A DNA stretch of 64,000 bases from Cellulophaga sp. Hel_I_12 (GCF_000799565.1 NZ_JUHB01000001.1:1739501-1803500); one strand, 5' to 3'; shown: positions 1-7,454, numbered from the stretch's first letter. Numbers and translations are program-made. The notes: generated from the letters alone by a model not told the origin.

Positions 1-936
1 TGCATATTTTTCTAGATTATAGAATTGTACTGTTGAGAGTGGAACTGTAAAAAATGGATTCGAACCTGTTGTAATTCCTACTTCTACTTTTGCAAATTTC
101 CCTAATTGATTGAATTTTTTGTCAGACTGAAGTCTCTCTAGAAAGTCAATTTCCTTTTGCTCAAGAAAGTAAAAAGTCCACTTGTTTGATTTGAAATCAA
201 TTTTCTTTTTAGGACTTTTTAATTTAGAAACATCTAAATTTTTAAGTTCTTCTGCATCTCTTAATTCTAGATGTTCAATTAAATGAGAATTAGAGTTATT
301 TTTCTCGCAAAGTAATAAAACTACTTCTTGTTGAATATTAGGGAACACAAGTTTCTCAAAAGAAACAATGTTTATTTTGTTATAGAAATGTGCTAAAAAT
401 TCTCTCAAAGGTTGAGCGTAAGAAACTTGAAGAATTTCCGCTGGCAAAACGAAACCAATTTTACCTTCTTCTTTTAAAAGTAGAGATGAACCAACAACGA
501 ATGAAACCCAAGCGTTCGTTAATTTTGAATATTTTAAACTTGCCTTATTAAAAATATCTGCTGCATATTGTTGTTGTTCCTTATCGAAATATTGATATCT
601 AATATATGGTGGATTTCCAATAATTAAATCAAATTTCCTCTCTGTATTAATACAATATTTATGAAAATCTTCATTAATTACAGACGATTTATTTAAACCA
701 ATAGCTTCTGATTTTTCAGCTTCAACTTCATCAAATTCAATTGCAGTAACTGAATTGTATTCGTAGTTTTCTTTTTGAATTTCTTTTAAAAAAACACCAT
801 CTCCACAACTTGGTTCTAAAATGTCTAATTCTTTATTTCCATTAAAAGCCCATTTTAAAATAAATGCTGCAATTGGTTCAGGTGTATAAAAACCACCTCT
901 TAATTTTTCGTCTGATGCTTCTTTAATTAATTGCAT
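1..936 (-). CDS. N6-adenine DNA methyltransferase of a Type II restriction-modification system (partial, runs off left edge)
   Basis: I translated the minus strand myself; 312 codons are open from the ATG at 936 to the window edge, so the C-terminus is missing. Near the N-terminus is GGFYTPEPIA, then the SAM-binding motif I LEPSCGDGVFL, and further on the catalytic motif IV NPPY. This order is that of gamma-class N6-adenine methyltransferases (Eco57I/TaqI-like). The region after NPPY probably starts the target-recognition part. The gene is the last visible member of a leftward operon; its start overlaps the stop of the upstream HTH gene by one base (TAATG), so translation is likely coupled. 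With the PLD-type nuclease at 1323-2507 it should protect host DNA by methylating the same site. A fused nuclease beyond the edge (Type IIG) cannot be excluded. Confidence 0.9.
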   Translation of the reverse strand, partial: MQLIKEASDEKLRGGFYTPEPIAAFILKWAFNGNKELDILEPSCGDGVFLKEIQKENYEYNSVTAIEFDEVEAEKSEAIGLNKSSVINEDFHKYCINTERKFDLIIGNPPYIRYQYFDKEQQQYAADIFNKASLKYSKLTNAWVSFVVGSSLLLKEEGKIGFVLPAEILQVSYAQPLREFLAHFYNKINIVSFEKLVFPNIQQEVVLLLCEKNNSNSHLIEHLELRDAEELKNLDVSKLKSPKKKIDFKSNKWTFYFLEQKEIDFLERLQSDKKFNQLGKFAKVEVGITTGSNPFFTVPLSTVQFYNLEKYA

Positions 937-1253
937 TATTTGTTGGCTTTATTTTTATTGTAATAATTGATTTTCTCTTCTGCAACTTTTAAAACTTTAG
1001 TTGCTAATTCCTCTTCTAAAATTGAATATGCAACTGTATCACTTAAATGAGCTACAGTTAATAAATCTTCATCAATGCTAAATAAAATTGAAATATCCTT
1101 TATGAATTGTTTCGATGGATTTCGATTATTCTTTTCAATCTTTCCAAGCATTGAAGTATCAATTTTTAAATGTTCTGCAACTTCTCGTAATGTTAGATGA
1201 TTTTCAGTGCGTAAATCTCTAATTGTTTCTCCGAATGATTTTTCTAATTGCAT
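936..1253 (-). CDS. XRE-family helix-turn-helix regulator inside the R-M operon
   Basis: The protein is about 105 residues with a clear XRE-type HTH (IRDLRTENHLTLREVAEHL, then SMLGKIEKNNRNPS) and a charged C-terminal tail. An in-frame start at 1286 would add 11 residues, but I prefer the ATG at 1253 because the inverted repeat at 1259-1279 and a -7 promoter box lie just upstream of it. The gene sits between the nuclease and the methyltransferase and probably controls the methyltransferase by repressing its own promoter. It is the second regulator of this system; the other (2504-2734) lies upstream of the nuclease. Confidence 0.8.
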   Translation of the reverse strand: MQLEKSFGETIRDLRTENHLTLREVAEHLKIDTSMLGKIEKNNRNPSKQFIKDISILFSIDEDLLTVAHLSDTVAYSILEEELATKVLKVAEEKINYYNKNKANK

Positions 1254-1258
1254 AATAT

Positions 1259-1283
1259 TTTGGACAACTTCAGTCCAAATATA
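1259..1283 (-). promoter_or_regulatory. Promoter -7 box overlapped by an inverted-repeat operator for the HTH gene
   Basis: On the minus strand TATATTTG (1283-1276) fits the Bacteroidota -7 consensus TAnnTTTG. It overlaps a perfect 7-bp inverted repeat, TTTGGAC and GTCCAAA with a 7-bp spacer (1259-1279), placed 5 bases before the ATG at 1253. A bound protein would block the promoter and probably ribosome access. The natural candidate is the HTH protein encoded directly downstream (autorepression). Confidence 0.6.
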
Positions 1284-1322
1284 CAAATGTCATTCGAACT
1301 AGCTATATTTTTTTTAGGTTTT

Positions 1323-2507
1323 TTATACAATATCAATTAAGAAGTCATTATTTACTTCATATAAGTTTAATGTCTTGCCAGAAAGACTGCTTTTTTGTAA
1401 AACAGGAATAACAGTTCGTCCCCAATGAAGCCAAGTTGGTGTATTACCTTGTCCTGCTACTCTAGAAGAATCGTGGCTTAATTTTAATGTGAATTTCCCA
1501 ATTGGTTTTCCGGAAATTGAAATGTCAAATACACCAAATGTTTCCTCGTATGTTGCACTATGAGGTTTTGTTTTTACCCAATTTAGTTTATTAAATACTT
1601 GATTTCTAAAATAAGTCTTTTGGTCAATTACTGTTGTTCCTAACTTAAATCGAGCTTGTGCTAGTTTTAAATTTCCAGTAATTGCAGTTCCTGCTGGTAC
1701 ATCTTGAGCATCACTATTGCTTAACTTTAATTTTTTCCAAACTAAATTCTTACTTGTTGTAACAGTTGTTACTGGAACTGTTGCTGCAATTGGAACTACT
1801 GTTGCAGATTTAGATTTTTTGCTTTTACTCGGAAATATACTAGAAGGTACTTTTGGAACACTTCTTTTAGGAACTTTTGATTTATTTACCTTTTTTCCAG
1901 TAGAAGTAGAATTCCCTTTTGAGTAATTTCTTTTTCTTGTTGCTTCGTCTGGTACAATTCCATCAAGAAAAAAATTATTAATGACTTTGTTGTCTATTTT
2001 AAAAATATTTGGGTCAGTAAAATTTAAAAGAGACTTATAATATGTCTTTAATTCTGACAATAGAGCCAATCCATCTTTATCAGTTTGATTAAACTCTACA
2101 AGAAGTGAACTTTCTATATTTGTGAATAATCCAGTTCCAGTCAAGTTTGATGAACCTAGAATTATTTTTACGTCATTTGTTCCTTCGAATAAATAAAACT
2201 TTGGATGGAATATTGGGTTTTCCTTTTGATAGAAAATATAACTTTCAATATTTAAGCTTAAAATTTCTTCAAGAGCTTCTTTCGAGGTTCCGCCTTGGTC
2301 AATTCCAACAATAATGGTTAAATTTTTAAAGTTCTTTTTAGCAGAATTTATGTGACCTGATAAACCATATATTCCTGCTTCACTTGCAAAAGCAGAAAAA
2401 CCAGTAAATGAGTTGAACTTTTTTTCTTTTAAATATTTAACTAATAAATTCCCAACAGCATTTTTTGATGTAGGTTCTATTCCTTGTCCTAAAAACGAAA
2501 TTTTCAT
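1323..2507 (-). CDS. PLD-superfamily restriction endonuclease (NgoFVII/BfiI-like)
   Basis: This 394-residue protein has an N-terminal phospholipase-D-like nuclease domain. The active-site HxK motif is FHPKFYLFEG (near residue 100), followed by GSSNLTGTGL. A low-complexity Lys/Ser/Pro/Thr/Val linker (about residues 190-250) leads to a C-terminal domain ending in GRTVIPVLQKSSLSGK, resembling the B3-like DNA-binding domain of NgoFVII/BfiI-type enzymes. PLD nucleases of this kind work as dimers without metal, which is family knowledge and not visible here. Its start overlaps the stop of the upstream controller gene by four bases (ATGA). Neighbouring methyltransferase and C-box regulator support a restriction role. 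Target specificity cannot be read from the sequence. Confidence 0.75.
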   Translation of the reverse strand: MKISFLGQGIEPTSKNAVGNLLVKYLKEKKFNSFTGFSAFASEAGIYGLSGHINSAKKNFKNLTIIVGIDQGGTSKEALEEILSLNIESYIFYQKENPIFHPKFYLFEGTNDVKIILGSSNLTGTGLFTNIESSLLVEFNQTDKDGLALLSELKTYYKSLLNFTDPNIFKIDNKVINNFFLDGIVPDEATRKRNYSKGNSTSTGKKVNKSKVPKRSVPKVPSSIFPSKSKKSKSATVVPIAATVPVTTVTTSKNLVWKKLKLSNSDAQDVPAGTAITGNLKLAQARFKLGTTVIDQKTYFRNQVFNKLNWVKTKPHSATYEETFGVFDISISGKPIGKFTLKLSHDSSRVAGQGNTPTWLHWGRTVIPVLQKSSLSGKTLNLYEVNNDFLIDIV

Positions 2508-2734
2508 TGATGTATTTTATTTAATTTTTCAAAAATTAATTTCATAGATACATCAAGTCCTTTTGACAATTTCTCAATATTTTCAAGAGTAATATTTTTT
2601 TCTCCTCTTTCAATCATTCCAATATATGTTCGATGAAGATTGGATTGAAATCCTAATTCTTCTTGAGAAAGTTTTTTTTCTTTTCGAAGTTCTCTAATAA
2701 TTTTACCGAAATTCTGTGATAATTCTGCGTTCAT
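2504..2734 (-). CDS. Controller (C) protein-like HTH regulator of the R-M system
   Basis: The product is a 76-residue single-domain XRE HTH protein (FGKIIRELRKEKKLSQEELG, then HRTYIGMIERGEKNITLENI), the size and motif of restriction-modification C proteins. The ATG at 2734 is preferred over an in-frame start at 2755, because the upstream extension would run through the C-box at 2741-2754. The stop overlaps the nuclease start by four bases. C proteins delay nuclease expression until methylation is established; the first gene position and two C-box-like sites upstream fit that role. Confidence 0.78.
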   Translation of the reverse strand: MNAELSQNFGKIIRELRKEKKLSQEELGFQSNLHRTYIGMIERGEKNITLENIEKLSKGLDVSMKLIFEKLNKIHQ

Positions 2735-2740
2735 TGAGTA

Positions 2741-2800
2741 TACTATAGTTAGCACAAAGTAAGTTTATACTTTTGTTCTTACTACATACTAAAGTTAGCA
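2741..2800 (-). promoter_or_regulatory. Two C-box-like operators upstream of the controller gene
   Basis: The 14-mer TACTAWAGTTAGCA occurs twice, at 2741-2754 and 2787-2800, as direct repeats 46 bp apart. Each contains ACTNWAGT (ACTATAGT is a perfect palindrome), close to the ACTnnnAGTC type core known from C-protein operators. The proximal copy lies 7 bp before the start at 2734, the distal one in the promoter region. Two sites of different fit (one perfect, one with a mismatch in the palindrome) are what a C-protein activation/repression switch needs. Confidence 0.6.
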
Positions 2801-2908
2801 TTTCAGCGTTGGGAAATTTTAGCTCTTTTGGTTTTTAGAGCGTTGGAATTATGTGGTGGGAAAAACCGAAAGTGCTAAAATATGCGGCTGCTTTCAGCTT
2901 GTGTACAA
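2797..2908. other. Large imperfect hairpin, probable degenerate attC-like site
   Basis: Two arms of about 20 bases (about 2818-2837 and 2861-2880) match in 17 of 20 positions as an inverted repeat (TTTTAGC...GGTTTTT against AAAAACC...GCTAAAA). The segment lies exactly between the R-M operon promoter and the next attC-like site at 2903. It lacks clean AACG and GTTR ends, so I read it as a decayed cassette end. A transcription terminator for something lost is the alternative. Confidence 0.35.
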
Positions 2909-3036
2909 CGGTTTGGCTATGGTTTCGTTGTGGAATTGTCCGCGAGGACCATTCCGCGATAACCAAGCGATGATTGAAAGATAGGAATTTTCAGTGGAAA
3001 ATTCCGCCACAATGAATTATAGCCGTTGTTGTAGCC
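2903..3036 (-). other. attC-like recombination site of the WGR-protein cassette
   Basis: The plus strand reads TACAACGGTTTGGCTATGG at one end and ATAGCCGTTGTTGTAGCC at the other. The two halves fold on each other as a long imperfect hairpin: GGCTAT pairs with ATAGCC, and GGTTTCGTTGTGG pairs with CCACAATGAATT, with a few unpaired bases. This is the architecture of integron attC sites, with the outer AAC/GTTR cores and extrahelical bases. Predicted crossover is AA^C at 2908/2909. It lies directly after the stop of the gene at 3043. Confidence 0.6.
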
Positions 3037-3042
3037 AGTTTT

Positions 3043-3723
3043 TTAATTAAACTTCCACCATTTTGGTTTTTTAGATTTTTTCCATTTTTTAAATCTTTTT
3101 TCAAAAACAGGTAAAAGTTTCTCGTAGTTTGCCCAATTATCTTGAACGTGATACAAAGTTGGCAAATCGGCAAGTAATATTTCAGAATAATCCTTTAAAA
3201 ATTTGCCTTTTTCATAATAATTATAAGTGAATTCATTACCTAATTCCATTAAATCATCGTCCATTAATACTCCATCAAGATTCCGCTCAAAGAATTCAGC
3301 TCCTGTTGTTTCTCTTTTTCTGACTTTCTCAATTTCCGAATTTAAGAATTTGTCACCGTTCGTATCATACAGCCCTTTTTCAATAATCCAAGTTAGATAA
3401 AATCCAGTATGAACATATCCTTGAAAAATATCAAGTTCATCAGGAAACTCTCCTCTAAAATGCCACTTTGCTTTGTCAAAAACTCCATTAAAATCGTTCG
3501 GTCTTTGTTTTGACCTTACTTCAATATATTTTTTTTCAATAAATTCTTGTTTTATTTTATTCGCCTCAAGAATGGCATTTTCCTTTGTTCCACAATGCTT
3601 TCCCCAGGAAGGTCCGCCAGTTTTTTTTACTTTCCCTTGTCGAACATTCATAATTTCCTTATCAATTACAATTTCGACAAAATCTGTTGTTACTCTATTT
3701 TTCTTTTCTAGACGAATTCTCAT
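3043..3723 (-). CDS. Cassette-borne WGR-like domain protein of unknown function
   Basis: The protein has 226 residues. Residues about 10-70 (FVEIVIDKEIMNVRQGK, later W-G-K and GTKENAILEANKIKQEF) resemble a WGR domain, a small nucleic-acid-associated beta fold. The C-terminal part (FDKAKWHFRGEFPDELDIF, then HTGFYLTWIIEKGLYD) resembles a family of small proteins, perhaps DUF7832, often found beside toxins and TA modules; this is a memory-based match. The tail is very basic. The ATG is only 18 bases after the cassette junction, too close for its own promoter, so it must be read from upstream, where copy 1 of the 471-bp cassette sits. No enzymatic motif was seen. Confidence 0.7.
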   Translation of the reverse strand: MRIRLEKKNRVTTDFVEIVIDKEIMNVRQGKVKKTGGPSWGKHCGTKENAILEANKIKQEFIEKKYIEVRSKQRPNDFNGVFDKAKWHFRGEFPDELDIFQGYVHTGFYLTWIIEKGLYDTNGDKFLNSEIEKVRKRETTGAEFFERNLDGVLMDDDLMELGNEFTYNYYEKGKFLKDYSEILLADLPTLYHVQDNWANYEKLLPVFEKRFKKWKKSKKPKWWKFN

Positions 3724-3741
3724 TTCTCAAATTGGCTACAA

Positions 3742-4212
3742 CGTATGCAGATATGCGGCGTTTTAATGCCGTATATGTGCTGTTGTGTTTAGTATTTATT
3801 CATTAGTAAATATACATTTTTTAAATACGATGTCAGTCAGCCGCCACATTAAAAGCGCTCCATATATCTTTTGCTTTTTTTATTATGTGCTTTATCAACC
3901 CAGACTGATAAGGCATCGTCATCAAAAAACGGTCGCTATTATTTCCAAACTCCACTCACTCCAATTTTTATAATACCCTCAGGATCTGTAAATCACTTGA
4001 CTATGTCAAAAATTTCCAGTACCTTCATCAAACTGATATACGTTCCCAACGTTTTGATAGTGAAACTCTCAACGATGTCAATCGAATCAGTTTGAAACGA
4101 AACTTTATTCAAAGTTCCATTCCTCAGTATTTTAAAAATTGTACTACTCTTAGCTTAATAGCGTCCGAAAAAGAGTATTTGGAACCCAAAAGGCTGATCT
4201 TATTAAATACAA
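3742..4212 (-). repeat. 471-bp gene-poor cassette, copy 1 of 3
   Basis: As far as I can compare by eye this segment is identical to 6781-7251 and 8222-8692. It starts CGTATGCAGATATGCGG and ends TTAAATACAA; the flanks differ in all three places, so the shared block ends at AA^C on both sides. Its left end (about 3736-3788) is a compact attC-like hairpin. I find no minus-strand gene. A plus-strand frame is open for about 95 codons up to the right edge, with no convincing start and a stop just upstream, so it looks like a fossil. A weak promoter-like TATATTTA on the minus strand (3814-3807) points to the next cassette. Confidence 0.85.
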
Positions 4213-4338
4213 CGTGTTTGTATATGGTTTGTTGCGTGGTTTAGCACGTAATTTAGCAAATAAAAACCGAATAGAAAATCCGAGAGGATTTTCGTAAGTA
4301 GGCTAGCTCTAGCAATAAATTATATACGGTGTTAGCAT
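4207..4338 (-). other. attC-like recombination site of the exported-protein cassette
   Basis: The site begins ACAACGTGTTTGTATATGG and ends ATATACGGTGTTAGCATACG. The outer parts pair imperfectly (GTATAT with ATATAC, AAC with GTTA). Internal hairpins are visible, for example GAAAATCCGAGAGGATTTTC. Predicted crossover is AA^C at 4212/4213. It separates copy 1 of the 471-bp cassette from the gene at 4345. Confidence 0.55.
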
Positions 4339-4344
4339 ACGTAT

Positions 4345-4878
4345 TTATTCAATTTTTTGATATTCTTCTCCGTTTTCGAAAATCAGATTATTAGTGTTTA
4401 ATTCACGAATTGGTTCAAAATTTTGTCCAGCCATTCCAATAAAAAGAATTCCGAACTTTTTCTTATAAAAAATTAATTCAGGAATTGGTTGGCAACTAGT
4501 AATTTCAATAATGTCACTTTTTAGATATTTTTTTTCACTTGTGTAAAATCCATTTCCGTTTTTAAATTCATAAGTCGTTTCTGAATAATAATCCGCTTTT
4601 TTTCTTTTTCCGTTTGCTATTTCAAAAACGATTCCATTTTCCACGATAACTGTCGTCTTTTTGTTATTGCTAAAACTCACATATAACGTATCGCTCAAAA
4701 TTCCGCCTTTTCTTTTTCCAAGATATTTCCACTTTCCACTTATTCTTTCTCCAATGTTCTGTATTGTGTCAGAATATTGAACTTGAAGTTTTGAGTCAAG
4801 TTTTATTTCTCCAAAATCTTGTGAATAAGATTGGATGAAAAATGAAGTGAATAATATTATCAAAAGTGTGTTTCTCAT
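4345..4878 (-). CDS. Cassette-borne exported protein of unknown function
   Basis: I place the start at the ATG at 4878, which opens a typical Sec signal peptide (MRNTLLIILFTSFFIQSYSQ, then DFGEIK). An upstream in-frame start at 4944 would read through the cassette boundary. The mature protein of about 157 residues is beta-rich with Lys/Tyr-rich strands and two cysteines (one in SCQPIPEL). I do not recognise a family. The start codon lies 11 bases inside the cassette junction at 4889/4890, leaving no room for a promoter and barely for a ribosome site, so it depends on readthrough from upstream cassettes. Confidence 0.7.
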   Translation of the reverse strand: MRNTLLIILFTSFFIQSYSQDFGEIKLDSKLQVQYSDTIQNIGERISGKWKYLGKRKGGILSDTLYVSFSNNKKTTVIVENGIVFEIANGKRKKADYYSETTYEFKNGNGFYTSEKKYLKSDIIEITSCQPIPELIFYKKKFGILFIGMAGQNFEPIRELNTNNLIFENGEEYQKIE

Positions 4879-4883
4879 ATGTA

Positions 4884-5080
4884 TGCTAACGGTTGGGCTA
4901 TGAACAGTACGGGAGCAAACTAGCGTTTGCTTTCCGCCACGCACATAGCGAAATCTTTTTGTTTTGTTTTTTCTTTTCCTTGTTTAAAGCAAAATCCTAA
5001 AGATTTTGCGGACTTCATAAATATACACAAACCTTTCGATTAAGCTCTAAGCCCGTATTGTTTATAGGTTGTGTTAGCAA
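4884..5080 (-). other. attC-like recombination site of the membrane-protein cassette
   Basis: Ends are GCTAACGGTTGGGCTATG and TTTATAGGTTGTGTTAGCAAC, pairing as an imperfect long hairpin; inside is a strong hairpin (GCAAACTAGCGTTTGC). It resembles the sites at 5835 and 7246 in length (about 195 bp) and internal order (TTTCCGCCA block, TTTTGTTTT tract, AAAGATTTTG block), but is more diverged. Predicted crossover is at 4889/4890. Confidence 0.6.
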
Positions 5081-5091
5081 CAGGCTTTTTT

Positions 5092-5790
5092 TTAGGAGGA
5101 TAAATATTCAATATTCCCAAAATTTTCATTTAACTCTCGAGCTTTTTCCAATTCAAGATATTCTAATTTATAATCGAAAATGAATTTCCTTCCATAAACA
5201 TCTATAATCTTGAGTTTGATATCAGTTGATTTGTCGTCATTTTGTAAAGGACTAAAATTTCCCCAAGCTTTAACTTGTTCAAAATATGCCGTCCCTGTGA
5301 TTGATTCACCAATACGTAAATAATCATTTGCGTTGTCAGTCGGAAAATTTTTGATTCTTAAAGATTGATAAATCAAGTCAGAGTCATTTTTCATTTTTGT
5401 TTTAAAAGGCGTAAATGAATGCCATTGAGCTAGCCAGATAAACTTTCTTCTTTCAAACAGACTAAATTTCTTATTCTTTTTATATCCGATGTAAATTTTA
5501 TCTATTGCAGTTGGCATATTACCTACATTAGAAATTGAAGCATATATTACAAAGCCTGTTTTGTGAACATCATATATTTCTCCTTCTTTAGGTTCGTGTT
5601 TTTCATCTACATAGAAAGTACTGTAAAAACATACTTTAGAAATGAAGCGAACTTTTAGCTTAGGTTTTTTGATTAACGAGTTAAAAAGTCCGCTCAACCA
5701 ACCAAATAGAATAGTTGCTGCAAATAATACTAGCGAAAGAAATCCACTATTTTCATTTGTCCAATCAATAATTTGATTAATGTATTCCAA
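5092..5790 (-). CDS. Cassette-borne membrane-anchored protein of unknown function
   Basis: The protein of up to 232 residues has one hydrophobic segment near the N-terminus (FLSLVLFAATILFGWLSGLF, about residues 17-36), then a basic stretch (KKPKLKVRF) and a soluble beta-rich domain. By the positive-inside rule the soluble domain should face the cytoplasm. The reading frame opens with TTG at 5790; no in-frame ATG lies nearby, so the start is uncertain. The start is about 50 bases from the cassette junction at 5840/5841. No family is recognised; membrane-bound small proteins of this kind are common cargo in defence and cassette arrays. Confidence 0.65.
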   Translation of the reverse strand: MEYINQIIDWTNENSGFLSLVLFAATILFGWLSGLFNSLIKKPKLKVRFISKVCFYSTFYVDEKHEPKEGEIYDVHKTGFVIYASISNVGNMPTAIDKIYIGYKKNKKFSLFERRKFIWLAQWHSFTPFKTKMKNDSDLIYQSLRIKNFPTDNANDYLRIGESITGTAYFEQVKAWGNFSPLQNDDKSTDIKLKIIDVYGRKFIFDYKLEYLELEKARELNENFGNIEYLSS

Positions 5791-5834
5791 TATTCAGTTC
5801 TGAATTTATTTAAATATGATTTTTTTTAGCTTGT

Positions 5835-6035
5835 TGCTAACGTTGCGGCTATGGCAAGTAGGGCAGGTAATAAGTACTTATCTTTCCGCCAAGCCCGTAG
5901 CCAAAGCTTTTGCATTTTGTTTTTATTTTATCTATTCTAAAAGCCAAATCAAAAGATTTGGTGGACTTCGCGAACAGGTCCAAGCCAATGAATTCGAAGC
6001 TTACCGCCCTATTTGCTATAGGTATTGTTAGGCAC
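5835..6035 (-). other. attC-like recombination site of HigBA cassette A
   Basis: Ends are GCTAACGTTGCGGCTATGG and GCTATAGGTATTGTTAGGCAC; the right core GTTAGGC fits the integron consensus GTTRRRY fully. The outer arms pair imperfectly. The sequence is about 90% identical by eye to the site at 7246-7444 over most of its length, as expected for attC sites of one array. Predicted crossover is at 5840/5841. Confidence 0.68.
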
Positions 6036-6049
6036 AGGCTTTTTTTTCT

Positions 6050-6406
6050 TTAATAGTCTTGTATCAAAACTTCCGTTGGAATATGCAATGTCGTATTAAT
6101 TTTTCTTATCATGTCCAAAGTCAGTTTGCGCTTTTTGCTCAAAATTTCGCTTACCCTGCTTTTAAATCCCACGACCTCTGCTAAGTCCTTTTGTTTCATT
6201 CCCATTTGTTCCATTCGGAATTTGATGGCCTCAATAGGATCTGGCATTCCTATGGGGAAGTTTTCATTTTCGTATCGGTCGATTAAAATCGATAGAATTT
6301 CGAGTTCGTCTCCATTTTCGCTGCCTTTTGTGGCATCGAAAATTAGTTCGAGTCGCTTTATTGCGCTCTGATAGTCTTTTTCGTTTCTAATAGGTGCTAT
6401 TTTCAT
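6050..6406 (-). CDS. higA: HigA-type antitoxin (XRE HTH), cassette A
   Basis: The 118-residue protein has an N-terminal helical region followed by an HTH at about residues 70-105 (MGMKQKDLAEVVGFKSRVSEILSKKRKLT), the layout of HigA antitoxins of the longer kind, with the DNA-binding domain at the C-terminal half. One base separates its start from the stop of the toxin gene at 6408, so the toxin-first order typical of higBA is present. It should neutralise the toxin and, with it, repress the promoter at 6718-6752. Confidence 0.85.
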   Translation of the reverse strand: MKIAPIRNEKDYQSAIKRLELIFDATKGSENGDELEILSILIDRYENENFPIGMPDPIEAIKFRMEQMGMKQKDLAEVVGFKSRVSEILSKKRKLTLDMIRKINTTLHIPTEVLIQDY

Positions 6407-6407
6407 C

Positions 6408-6701
6408 TTAAATTTCGTTTGCGTTTATTTTGTCATATTCGGCATGCGTTCCAACAAAGCGAATCCAACAGATTTGATACTCGAAATTAAATTTTACGAT
6501 TAAACGGTATCGGTTGCCTTTTATGTTGAAAACAATTCGATTGTCCTTTAATATGCTTGCGCTCGGATACTCGATTTTCAGCTCATTCAAGTTTTTAAAT
6601 TCAGATTTTTCAGTTTCCCTGTACCAGGCGGTCAATTGTTGTTCACTATCCGCATGCTTTGTCCAGAAATCCCTTAAAGTCCGTTTCGCTATTACTCTCA
6701 A
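6408..6701 (-). CDS. higB: HigB-type mRNA interferase toxin, cassette A
   Basis: I choose the TTG at 6701, giving MRVIAKRTLRDFWTKHADSE, the usual N-terminus of HigB toxins; the frame is open further upstream to 6728 but that would run into the promoter. The 97-residue product carries the family signatures W-Y near residue 27, the ASILKDNRIVFNIKGNRYRL strand region and IRFVGTHAEYDKI at the end. HigB toxins cut mRNA on the ribosome. It forms an operon with the antitoxin at 6050-6406. Confidence 0.87.
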   Translation of the reverse strand: MRVIAKRTLRDFWTKHADSEQQLTAWYRETEKSEFKNLNELKIEYPSASILKDNRIVFNIKGNRYRLIVKFNFEYQICWIRFVGTHAEYDKINANEI

Positions 6702-6717
6702 ATCATGTAATTTATAA

Positions 6718-6752
6718 CAAAAGTACAAAAAAAGTTACCATAACGGTAACTT
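6718..6752 (-). promoter_or_regulatory. HigBA cassette A promoter and operator
   Basis: On the minus strand TACTTTTG (6725-6718) is a perfect TAnnTTTG -7 box. Just upstream is a perfect inverted repeat with 8-bp arms, AAGTTACC and GGTAACTT, spacer 5 (6732-6752). This is the arrangement expected for autorepression by the HigA-HigB complex. It gives this cassette its own promoter inside the array. Confidence 0.65.
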
Positions 6753-6780
6753 AATTGATTTTTTTTTAGCTTGTGCCTAA

Positions 6781-7251
6781 CGTATGCAGATATGCGGCGT
6801 TTTAATGCCGTATATGTGCTGTTGTGTTTAGTATTTATTCATTAGTAAATATACATTTTTTAAATACGATGTCAGTCAGCCGCCACATTAAAAGCGCTCC
6901 ATATATCTTTTGCTTTTTTTATTATGTGCTTTATCAACCCAGACTGATAAGGCATCGTCATCAAAAAACGGTCGCTATTATTTCCAAACTCCACTCACTC
7001 CAATTTTTATAATACCCTCAGGATCTGTAAATCACTTGACTATGTCAAAAATTTCCAGTACCTTCATCAAACTGATATACGTTCCCAACGTTTTGATAGT
7101 GAAACTCTCAACGATGTCAATCGAATCAGTTTGAAACGAAACTTTATTCAAAGTTCCATTCCTCAGTATTTTAAAAATTGTACTACTCTTAGCTTAATAG
7201 CGTCCGAAAAAGAGTATTTGGAACCCAAAAGGCTGATCTTATTAAATACAA
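6781..7251 (-). repeat. 471-bp gene-poor cassette, copy 2 of 3
   Basis: Apparently identical to 3742-4212 and 8222-8692. Left flank here is GTGCCTAA, right flank is CGTTGCGG; both junctions fall at AA^C. The attC-like hairpin is about 6775-6827: ACAACAGCACATATACGGC-type arm against CGTATGCAGATATGCGGC, with a short TTTTAATG loop. It lies directly upstream, in the reading direction of the array, of HigBA cassette A. Confidence 0.85.
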
Positions 7252-7444
7252 CGTTGCGGCTATGGCACGTAGGGCAGGTGATAAGCACTTATCTTTCCGC
7301 CAAGCGCGTAGCCAAAGCTTTTGCATTTTGTTTTTATTTTATCTACTCTAAAAGCCAAATCAAAAGATTTGGGGGACATCGTAAACAAGACCAAGCCAAT
7401 AGATTCAGCACTTAGCGCTCTATTTGCTATAGCCATTGTTATCT
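7246..7444 (-). other. attC-like recombination site of HigBA cassette B
   Basis: Ends are ACAACGTTGCGGCTATGGC and GCTATAGCCATTGTTATC. The arms pair as AACGTTGCGGCTAT against ATAGCCATTGTT with one or two unpaired bases. Long conserved interior with the site at 5835-6035. Predicted crossover is at 7251/7252. Confidence 0.65.
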
Positions 7445-7454
7445 TTAGTGCTTT

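Noticed and set aside
1717..1926. Plus-strand frame of 69 codons inside the PLD nuclease gene
   Set aside because: It mirrors the low-complexity Lys/Ser/Val linker of the nuclease; the shadow is due to base composition.
3785..4095. Plus-strand frames of 62 and 74 codons in each copy of the 471-bp cassette (also at 6824 and 8265)
   Set aside because: They overlap each other in different frames, have no coding-like composition, and run against the cassette direction. Their threefold presence is explained by the repeat.
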